Assembly (NCBI GenBank): GCA_900752335.1
Contig: CAADUZ010000049.1
Location: forward strand, 1 to 46,132
DNA length: 46,132 nt
Reading direction: 5' to 3'
Source: Clostridia bacterium
Lineage (GTDB): Bacteria > Bacillota > Clostridia > TANB77 > CAG-508
Position numbers and translations under genes: made by a program. The notes under the pieces were generated by a model that searched no databases, was not told the origin of the DNA, and saw nothing but the letters and a program-made list of their open reading frames with translations. This document shows, in pieces, positions 39,929 through 46,132 of this stretch. The stretch's first letter is position 1, and each line of letters begins with the position of its first letter.

Positions 39929-41185
39929 ATGTGGCTAAATAAAAAGATTATAAAAAGAGTAAGTAGCTGTCTAATCTTTATAACAATATTTATGTTCTCC
40001 GTAGTATTGGCAGCGGACGACACTTTATATGTATGGTCTGCCGAAACCGACCCCATTTCTGTTCAGACAAGCGGAAATGCCGTAAATAATGATACAACAA
40101 ATAACAGTCTAAACCTAGAATCGGGTGGCGCAGTACTTATAGAGCAAACAACTGGCAAAGTAATATACGACCACAATATGCATGAAAAATTAAGACCGGC
40201 AAGTGTGACAAAAGTTATGAGTATCTTGTTAATAATGAGAGCTATAGATTCTGGACAAATAAGTTTGGAAGATAAAGTACCATGTTCAGAAAATGCAGCT
40301 GGGATGGGGGGCTCTCAAATATGGCTAGAAGTAGGAGAAGAATTAACAGTAGACGAAATGCTAAAAGCAATATGTGTTGTGTCTGCTAATGATTGTACTG
40401 TTGCCATGGCAGAATATTTATGTGGAAGTGAGGAAGCATTTGTAGCTAAAATGAATGAAACAGCCAAAGAGCTAGGAATGAATGATACTACTTTTAAAAA
40501 TTGTCATGGAATAGACGAAGAAGGACATTTAACTTCAGCATATGATATTGCACTAATGTCAAGAGAACTTTTGAATAACCATCCAACCATTTTAAACTAT
40601 ACAACAATTTGGATGGATACTTTAAGAGATGGAAAATCGGAATTAGTAAATACAAATAAATTAATAAGAAACTACAAAGGAGCAACAGGTTTAAAAACAG
40701 GTTCAACTTCAGTTGCATTATATAACTTGTCAGCTAGTGCAACAAGGGATGGTATGTCACTTATTGCAGTTATAATGAAAGCACCAACAACAAAAATACG
40801 TTTTGCAGAGGCACAAAAATTATTAGATTATGGCTTTAATAATTATGAATACAAAAACTTGGCAGTAAAAGGAAATACTTTAAAAGAAGCAGAAGTTACC
40901 AAAGGGATTACTTCAAAAGTGAATCTTGTTATAGAAAACGACGTGGGGATTTTACTAAAAAAGGGTGAGGATAAAGAAATTACCCAAACAATTAATTTAG
41001 AAGAGAATATAACAGCACCAGTGTATGAGGGAGAAAAAATAGGAGAAATAATATATACCTTAAACGGAGAAGAACTGGGAAGGACTAATATTGTGGCAGA
41101 AAAAACTGTTGAGAAAAAGACATTTTTTAGCATAGCTACATACGTGTATATGAACTGGTTTAATGTACTAAAAGACATGAGATAA
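39929..41185 (+). CDS. dacF: D-alanyl-D-alanine carboxypeptidase, DacF-like
   Basis: 418 residues, penicillin-binding protein class that trims the last D-Ala of peptidoglycan stem peptides. Signal peptide (about 9-28), a short spacer, then serine-type active-site motifs: S92-x-x-K95 (ASVTK), S152-A-N154 and K256-T-G258 (GLKTGST). The C-terminal domain (KVNLVIENDVGILLKKGEDKEITQ...GEKIGEIIYTLNGEEL) is the beta-rich PBP5-type module, ending with a hydrophobic/amphipathic stretch TFFSIATYVYMNWFNVLKDMR that could anchor it. Strong terminator after it. Confidence 0.93.
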   Translation: MWLNKKIIKRVSSCLIFITIFMFSVVLAADDTLYVWSAETDPISVQTSGNAVNNDTTNNSLNLESGGAVLIEQTTGKVIYDHNMHEKLRPASVTKVMSILLIMRAIDSGQISLEDKVPCSENAAGMGGSQIWLEVGEELTVDEMLKAICVVSANDCTVAMAEYLCGSEEAFVAKMNETAKELGMNDTTFKNCHGIDEEGHLTSAYDIALMSRELLNNHPTILNYTTIWMDTLRDGKSELVNTNKLIRNYKGATGLKTGSTSVALYNLSASATRDGMSLIAVIMKAPTTKIRFAEAQKLLDYGFNNYEYKNLAVKGNTLKEAEVTKGITSKVNLVIENDVGILLKKGEDKEITQTINLEENITAPVYEGEKIGEIIYTLNGEELGRTNIVAEKTVEKKTFFSIATYVYMNWFNVLKDMR

Positions 41186-41189
41186 AATT

Positions 41190-41228
41190 TTGAAAATGTA
41201 TATAGAAATATATACATTTTTTTTTAAC
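41190..41228 (+). terminator. Terminator after dacF
   Basis: AAAATGTATAT (41193-41203) with its exact complement (41210-41220), 6-nt loop, then T residues. Confidence 0.88.
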
Positions 41229-41284
41229 TTTGATATAATACTTGTGTTAATAAGTAGAAAGGAATAATAAGGGGGAATTTTTAA

Positions 41285-42529
41285 ATGAAGAAATCAATAC
41301 TAGGAATGGTTGCAATAACAACATTGGTAGTAGGTGCAACTACTTTAACGGGTTGTAAAAATCCTGTTTTAGAAAAAACAGAAGCAGCTAAAGAAGCAAT
41401 ATCAAACATAAACACAATGGCAGGAGAGTCTGCAAATAGCATATCAAATGGAACAACTATAGGTTCAATATCTATTGATGCAACAGCAGAATTTGACAGT
41501 GGAATAGTAAGGCTAAAAGAATATGGAGATAATACAACTTATGTAATTGATGAAAATTACAATATACTTTGGACTTACGAAAGCACTAATCGAGAAGAAT
41601 GTATTGATGGGTATATATCATTAGGAGATACACCTATTACTGGAACAACAACTATATATGACAAAAATGGTAATCAAAAATTTTCATATACAGAGCATCA
41701 ATATGAATATGTTGAATTGGTATCAAATGGATGCGTATTAATAAGGGAAAAAACTGATACATATAATAGTTCTAGTACAAAGGAAGGACTATATAGCTTG
41801 GAAAAACAAGAATATATAGTAGAGCCAAAAGAAGAATATGTTGGCAAAATAGTAGATAGAAAAGATGGAATGTTTAAAGTAGGAGATAATTTTTATAATT
41901 CAAAAACAGACAAGACATTAACATATAAAACATATTTTGCCCAAAGCTTTATTGATGGATATGCTGTAACACAATCTTTAGATGGAATTGTAGTATTTGA
42001 CGAAAATGGAAATGAGTATAGCATAAGAGAACCAAATGGAGAGGTAGTTGGTGTAGGTAATCGTAATGAGAATATGTTATTTGACGTTCGTAATAGCACT
42101 ATATTTAATTTAGAAACTAAAAAAGCAATAAGCGTGAAAAGCCAAATAACAAAGGCAGATTCAGAGTATGGACCAATATTTGAAAATGGATATGCATTAG
42201 TTAGATTTACAAATCAAGGTGGCACACCATATTATAGTGTTATAGATACTAATGGAAAATTTATGTTCGAACCAGTAAGGCTAGAAGATCAAAATGGTGT
42301 GTATAAGAGATTAGTAAGTAGAAAATTAGACAGTGGATATTTTATACTAGAAGTAGACGGTGTTGATACTGTATATGATATTAATAATAATGAAATTGTA
42401 AAGGCTGAAATGAACGAATCATTCGAAGGCATTACAAATGGTAGCATAATGGCAACTAAAGAATTTGAAGATTATTATAAAGACATGCAAGGAAATAGAA
42501 TTTACTTTAGTCAAAAAAGTGAAATATAA
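41285..42529 (+). CDS. Lipoprotein with WG-like/propeller repeats
   Basis: 414 residues. Signal KKSILGMVAITTLVVGATTLTGC with lipobox LTGC. The body repeats a pattern of about 40-45 residues ending in D-x-N-G-(N/K) turns: YVIDENYNILW, TTIYDKNGNQKFSY, GIVVFDENGNEYSI, YSVIDTNGKFMFEP, TVYDINNNEIVK, with preceding GYI/GYA/GYAL strands. This is the WG-repeat/beta-propeller-like style of clostridial surface lipoproteins. A TGATATAAT extended -10 lies at 41230-41238. Function unknown. Confidence 0.75.
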   Translation: MKKSILGMVAITTLVVGATTLTGCKNPVLEKTEAAKEAISNINTMAGESANSISNGTTIGSISIDATAEFDSGIVRLKEYGDNTTYVIDENYNILWTYESTNREECIDGYISLGDTPITGTTTIYDKNGNQKFSYTEHQYEYVELVSNGCVLIREKTDTYNSSSTKEGLYSLEKQEYIVEPKEEYVGKIVDRKDGMFKVGDNFYNSKTDKTLTYKTYFAQSFIDGYAVTQSLDGIVVFDENGNEYSIREPNGEVVGVGNRNENMLFDVRNSTIFNLETKKAISVKSQITKADSEYGPIFENGYALVRFTNQGGTPYYSVIDTNGKFMFEPVRLEDQNGVYKRLVSRKLDSGYFILEVDGVDTVYDINNNEIVKAEMNESFEGITNGSIMATKEFEDYYKDMQGNRIYFSQKSEI

Positions 42530-42570
42530 TGGAAAATTAATATAAAAGCATGAAGAAGCGGAGAGAAAAC

Positions 42571-44286
42571 ATGTTAGAAAAAATAAACACAAAAAAAGGA
42601 TATAATATTATAACAATAATAATACTTGCAATTACAATAGTATTTATGTTTTATTGGATAGGTCAAAAAGAGGGATTTCATGAAGATGAAATCTTCTCTT
42701 ATGGTTCTTCAAACTATAAATGGGATAATGTTTTTCAAGCAGCAGGAAAGTCGGACTTTCTAAATAGAACAATAGAAAAATATGTTATAGGGGATTCAAT
42801 AGGCGAAACTATAGATAATATCAAATATTATCTATCAAACCAAGCTGAATTTGGAAAGTTAGCAGGAGAAATTCATAGCGGAGATAAGCCAGTATGGAAA
42901 ACTAGTGAAGATGCAAAGGACTACTTGACAATAGGCGAAGGCGACGTACTTAACTACTTTTCTGTGTATTACAACCAGTCACGTGACGTACACCCACCAT
43001 TATTCTACATGTTAGTCCATTTAGTATCTAGCATAGCGTATGGGGTATTTTCTAAATATATAATTTTTGCAATAAACTTAATTTTCTTCATATTAAGCTT
43101 TTATATAATTAGAAAAATTTTCATATTATTTGATAAAAAATGGCTTGGATTAATTGCAATTTTACTATATGGATTAAGTATGGGAGCGGCATCAACGGTA
43201 ATTTTCCAAAGAATGTACATGATGATAACATTCTTTGGACTTGCATATTTGTATGTTAATTTAAAGATATTAAAAAACAATTTGGAAATAACTAAAAAAG
43301 AAAAATGGCAGTTATTTTGGGCTGTCCTACTTGGATTTTTAACACAATACTACTTCTGCATTTTAGTATTTATCATATTTGTGCTAATGTGCATAAGATT
43401 TATTCAGAAAAAAGAATACAAAATGCTTAAAAAATATATTATCATACATGTAGTTACAGCCATAGTAGGAATAATACTATTCCCAGCAGCAATATACCAT
43501 ATATTCTTCTCATATAGAGGGGTTAATTTAATTGAAAATGGAAGGTCATTTGCGCAGACGCTAATATTCTATATCCAAAGAATAGCCGAAGCTTATAGCG
43601 TAAACAATATTGTTATATACGCACTTTTATTATTGAGTGTAGTAGGAATATTTATTAAATTTATATTAATAAAAAAGAACAAGAAAAAAATAAAAAATTT
43701 ATACTCATATTTATTAATATTAGTGCCAACAATTTGCTATATATTAATTGTAACTAAAATGGCACCGGACATAGAAGCAAAATATGCAATGAGGTACATT
43801 ATGCCAATACTTCCAGAACTTGCAATAATATTTGTTTTGGGAATATCAAAAATATTTGAAAATAAAAAAATAGCATATGGACTAATGTCAGCCATAGTAT
43901 TAGCAATTACAGTAAGTGGAATGGTTACAAATGAGCCAAAATACTTGTATAGAGGATACAGCAACTATTTAGAAATAGCAAACGAATACAAAGATTTAAA
44001 ATTTGTATATGCTGTTGACAATGCATTTACACATTTAACAAGCTTACCTGAATTTATGACATATAATAAGTCTTTGATAATTAATATGAACTATGATAAA
44101 CTCGACTTTTTAAGAACGGACGAAGAATTACAAAGTGAAGACCAATTTATTCTAACCATAAAAAAATGGATGAATGTGGACGACACATTAAATAAAATAT
44201 TAAAATATACAGGATTTAAAAATTATGAAATATTATTAGACCAAGAAGACGATACAGGAAGCATAATATATATAATAACAAGATAA
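42571..44286 (+). CDS. GT-C membrane glycosyltransferase (ArnT/PMT-like)
   Basis: 571 residues with about 11 membrane helices. GT-C signature: acidic residues in the first outer loop (EGFHEDEIFSYGSSNYKW) and RDVHPPLFYMLVHL, the HPPL(F/Y)Y motif shared by ArnT- and PMT-like enzymes that use polyprenyl-phosphate sugars. The C-terminal outside part (about 450-571) is soluble and mixed. Start at 42571 is preferred: AGCGGAGAG (42557-42565) is its RBS; the ATG at 42550 lies before that RBS. It may glycosylate wall polymers or surface proteins. The transcript ends in the palindromic repeat. Confidence 0.82.
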   Translation: MLEKINTKKGYNIITIIILAITIVFMFYWIGQKEGFHEDEIFSYGSSNYKWDNVFQAAGKSDFLNRTIEKYVIGDSIGETIDNIKYYLSNQAEFGKLAGEIHSGDKPVWKTSEDAKDYLTIGEGDVLNYFSVYYNQSRDVHPPLFYMLVHLVSSIAYGVFSKYIIFAINLIFFILSFYIIRKIFILFDKKWLGLIAILLYGLSMGAASTVIFQRMYMMITFFGLAYLYVNLKILKNNLEITKKEKWQLFWAVLLGFLTQYYFCILVFIIFVLMCIRFIQKKEYKMLKKYIIIHVVTAIVGIILFPAAIYHIFFSYRGVNLIENGRSFAQTLIFYIQRIAEAYSVNNIVIYALLLLSVVGIFIKFILIKKNKKKIKNLYSYLLILVPTICYILIVTKMAPDIEAKYAMRYIMPILPELAIIFVLGISKIFENKKIAYGLMSAIVLAITVSGMVTNEPKYLYRGYSNYLEIANEYKDLKFVYAVDNAFTHLTSLPEFMTYNKSLIINMNYDKLDFLRTDEELQSEDQFILTIKKWMNVDDTLNKILKYTGFKNYEILLDQEDDTGSIIYIITR

Positions 44287-44287
44287 C

Positions 44288-44349
44288 TGGAACAAGGGGA
44301 CACACATTTTGTTTCATTTTTGAAACAAAATGTGTGTCCCCTTGTTCCA
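44288..44349. repeat. Dispersed hairpin repeat, copy 3: perfect palindrome
   Basis: Left arm 44288-44316 and right arm 44321-44349 are perfect 29-bp complements around a TTTT loop; the arm begins TGGAACAAGGGGACACACA. It sits exactly between two convergent genes (stops at 44286 and 44354) and can act as a two-way terminator. Copies 1 and 2 at 14104 and 36546 are decayed or rearranged versions. Confidence 0.85.
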
Positions 44350-44353
44350 AAAT

Positions 44354-45028
44354 TTATGCAATTTTGTAAATGTCTACACAAACTTTATTATCTTTAACAT
44401 ATGCTTGTAATTTTAAATCAAAATCGTTATTATTTTCAAATTTCAAATCTAAATAATCATAAGCAACAGTAGCATCCTTTCCCATTTCTATATAGCCTAC
44501 GTCTTTTCCGTGTTCATGCCTTTCTGTAATTTCAACCCCATCTATTGCTTTTGCAGCATTGTAAATAGTTGTACTTACTTGGCAATTTCCGCCGCCTATT
44601 GCATTTACAACTTCTCCATCCACGATAGCATGCGCTTCTTTATATCCATCTTCACTTGAAGGCTGCCCTGCAACTTCACAAAATGAAAATTCTTCATGAG
44701 ATTTTACAATCGTATCACTAATTCTAGAACAAGTGATTTTTATATTTGTCACTCTATTTTTATTATCATCAACAAGTGGCGTAGAAAAGCTACTTATCTT
44801 ACTTTCCGTTTTTGTTTTGACATTATTTGATTCTGATAAATTATTCGAATTAGAATTATTTATATTGTTGCTATTTTCTGCAAGAATTGTGTTATATGAA
44901 ATCCTACTTGGGTTATAATCGCTTTCAGGTGCAGTACTTGTATTTCTAAAAAACAAAAAGTATACTATAATCCCAATAATTGCAAGTAAAGCAACAACTC
45001 CAATAATCCATTTTGTATTATTTTTCAT
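44354..45028 (-). CDS. VanW-family protein
   Basis: 224 residues on the minus strand, the only clear minus-strand gene. N-terminal membrane helix (KWIIGVVALLAIIGIIVYFLFF), an N/S-rich linker, then the VanW domain: HEEFSFCEVAGQPSSEDGYKEA, GGGNCQVSTTIYNAA, ITERHEHGKDVGYIEMGKDATVAYDYLDLKF. VanW domains occur in vancomycin-resistance clusters and in many wall-associated proteins of unknown activity; no other van genes are here. Start at 45028 is chosen since GGAGG lies 6 nt upstream on the minus strand; an in-frame ATG 12 nt earlier overlaps it. Outside-facing, single-pass. Confidence 0.88.
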   Translation of the reverse strand: MKNNTKWIIGVVALLAIIGIIVYFLFFRNTSTAPESDYNPSRISYNTILAENSNNINNSNSNNLSESNNVKTKTESKISSFSTPLVDDNKNRVTNIKITCSRISDTIVKSHEEFSFCEVAGQPSSEDGYKEAHAIVDGEVVNAIGGGNCQVSTTIYNAAKAIDGVEITERHEHGKDVGYIEMGKDATVAYDYLDLKFENNNDFDLKLQAYVKDNKVCVDIYKIA

Positions 45029-45175
45029 AAAAACCTCCATTAATTATATCTATTAAAATATTGTTAGCTAAATTTAAAAAAATATTATGGAAAAAATTAG
45101 AAAAAATCTATGTTGATATAAAATTAACAATATGATATTATAAATAATATTCTATTACAAAGGTGAAGAAAAGAT

Positions 45176-46060
45176 ATGTTAGTCGCAGTTTTAATTTTAA
45201 TAATATTATTACTTTTATGGCTATATTATGAATTAAGAGTAGCAACGTCTAAACTACCTAAAGACGTTTTTAGATATTATGATTTTTCACAAAAGAAATT
45301 TATGGGAAGAGATATTTTTGTAATAAAGCCATTAGAACATGAGGATTTGTATGAAACGTCTGGAAATGAAATAAGTAAAAAGGTTATACTATACATTCAT
45401 GGTGGATCATATGTAGGAGAATTGGAAAAATATCATTGGCATTTTTTTAAAGATATAATAAACGATACAAAGGCAACAATAATAGTGCCAGATTATCCGT
45501 TGACACCAGAAAATACATATTTAGAAGCATTTAATATGATGCAACCATTATATGAAAAAATAATAGAGAATATAAAAAATAGAGAATTTATACTTATGGG
45601 AGATTCGGCAGGCGGAGGAATGGCGCTTGCACTATATGAACAAAACGGAGAACTTGGAAATAGGCTTCCAGATAAAACAATATTAATATCTCCATGGCTT
45701 GACGTTAGAATGGAAAACCCACTGATAGATAGTATTAATGACCCCATATTAAAAAAGTCATTGCTAAAACTTTCTGGTAAAAAATATGCTGGTAAAAATG
45801 GCATGAAAAGCTATTTGGTAAATCCTATACTAGGTCCAACTGAAAAATTAGAAAATATATATTTCTTTTCAGGAACAAGAGATATGCTAAATCCAGATGC
45901 AAAAGAATTTGCACTAAAAAATGAAGGAAAAATTAATTTTTTAGAGTATGAAGATGCTGTACATAATTTTGTACTATTAAAACATAAAAAGAAGAATATA
46001 CATGCAAAAGATAGCTATAAGGAAGTTGTAAATATTATTTTAAACAAAAAGGAGAATTAA
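45176..46060 (+). CDS. Alpha/beta hydrolase, HSL-type esterase
   Basis: 294 residues. N-terminal membrane helix (2-18, LVAVLILIILLLLWLYY) and an alpha/beta hydrolase of the hormone-sensitive-lipase group: oxyanion HGGSY, nucleophile S144 in GDSAGG, D236 (SGTRDML) and H263 (DAVHNF) complete the triad. Likely a membrane-tethered carboxylesterase acting at the inner face or outside depending on topology. RBS AAGGTGAAG. Divergent from the VanW gene (147-bp shared upstream region) and 5 nt before the next gene, with which it forms an operon. Confidence 0.88.
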   Translation: MLVAVLILIILLLLWLYYELRVATSKLPKDVFRYYDFSQKKFMGRDIFVIKPLEHEDLYETSGNEISKKVILYIHGGSYVGELEKYHWHFFKDIINDTKATIIVPDYPLTPENTYLEAFNMMQPLYEKIIENIKNREFILMGDSAGGGMALALYEQNGELGNRLPDKTILISPWLDVRMENPLIDSINDPILKKSLLKLSGKKYAGKNGMKSYLVNPILGPTEKLENIYFFSGTRDMLNPDAKEFALKNEGKINFLEYEDAVHNFVLLKHKKKNIHAKDSYKEVVNIILNKKEN

Positions 46061-46065
46061 AAAAT

Positions 46066-46132
46066 ATGCAAAAACAAGCTAGCTGGAGAAGACTAGACAA
46101 TTCAGCTAAAATATTTCCGATTGCATCAAGTA
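46066..46132 (+). CDS. Start of an acyl-/alcohol acetyltransferase-like gene (partial)
   Basis: ATG with AGGAG 11 nt upstream; 22 codons before the window ends: MQKQASWRRLDNSAKIFPIA. The (W)xRLDNxAKIFP start is common in condensation-domain/alcohol-acetyltransferase-like proteins of Firmicutes. Cut by the window edge, so the family is only likely. Cotranscribed with the esterase gene. Confidence 0.6.
   Translation, partial: MQKQASWRRLDNSAKIFPIASS

Noticed and set aside
42550..42570. Upstream start of the GT-C gene, which would include CGG as codon 4
   Set aside because: The CGG lies in AGCGGAGAG, the likely RBS of ATG 42571; 42550 has no RBS of its own.
45029..45175. Small gene or riboswitch in the divergent VanW/esterase gap
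   Set aside because: AT-rich DNA with room only for two promoters; no convincing ORF or fold.

Overview
The window is AT-rich (about 30% G+C by eye), almost all genes are on the + strand with strong AGGAGG-type ribosome binding sites, and the proteins are those of an anaerobic, spore-lineage Firmicute. Evidence: desulfoferrodoxin and a flavodiiron protein (anaerobe oxygen/superoxide defence), SpoVS and YtfJ/GerW, a Bce-type peptide-resistance module, a clostridial prepilin-like surface protein and many small lipoproteins. An uncultivated gut member of class Clostridia is the best guess; genus cannot be told. No rRNA, tRNA, CRISPR array or phage structural genes were recognised.

Layout. 1-6.5 kb: desulfoferrodoxin, a CadC-like repressor with a CadA/ZntA-type metal ATPase, DNA glycosylase Tag, a pentapeptide-repeat protein, an AAA/DUF4143 ATPase and the alkyltransferase Ogt. 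6.5-14.1 kb: an ECF-like sigma factor whose C-terminal membrane extension lies in the +1 frame, a membrane-anchored possibly serpin-like protein, then a Bce system (response regulator, kinase, ABC ATPase, permease) split in the middle by a complete type III toxin-antitoxin locus (three-pseudoknot RNA antitoxin, attenuator, ToxN/AbiQ-family RNase). 14.1-23.3 kb: a dispersed hairpin repeat, a YjdF-like membrane protein, metK, an ABC-F protein, a ZIP transporter, an ECF sigma/anti-sigma pair whose anti-sigma carries an FtsX-like outer domain, lspA, lipoproteins and a second AAA ATPase. 23.3-30.5 kb: a leader with an (AG)11 tract and strong terminator, a prepilin-like protein with an FGE/C-type-lectin-like end, flavodiiron protein, a Fic toxin-antitoxin pair, ymdB-spoVS, a solute-binding protein and a 183-bp foldback element. 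30.5-34.9 kb: recA-recX-scpA, a RelBE/ParDE-type pair where scpB might be expected, DUF2953 and ytfJ. 35-46 kb: cell-envelope genes (sortase-type surface protein, four lipoproteins, DacF-type carboxypeptidase, GT-C glycosyltransferase, VanW, alpha/beta hydrolase) and the start of an acyltransferase-like gene.

Two results stand out. First, the RNA upstream of the ToxN-like gene folds as three H-type pseudoknots whose second stem changes in all three repeats with compensating bases: a convincing new type III antitoxin. Second, I found only three in-frame CGG codons in genes (7025, 24918, 39621), and in every one the family-consistent downstream sequence is in the +1 frame, as if the C of CGG were skipped and GGA/GGT (Gly) read instead; two of the three share the 9-mer AATGCGGAA in the same phase. 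No other gene here looks frameshifted. This suggests that CGG may be an unassigned or hungry codon causing +1 frameshifting in this organism, although three independent indels remain possible.
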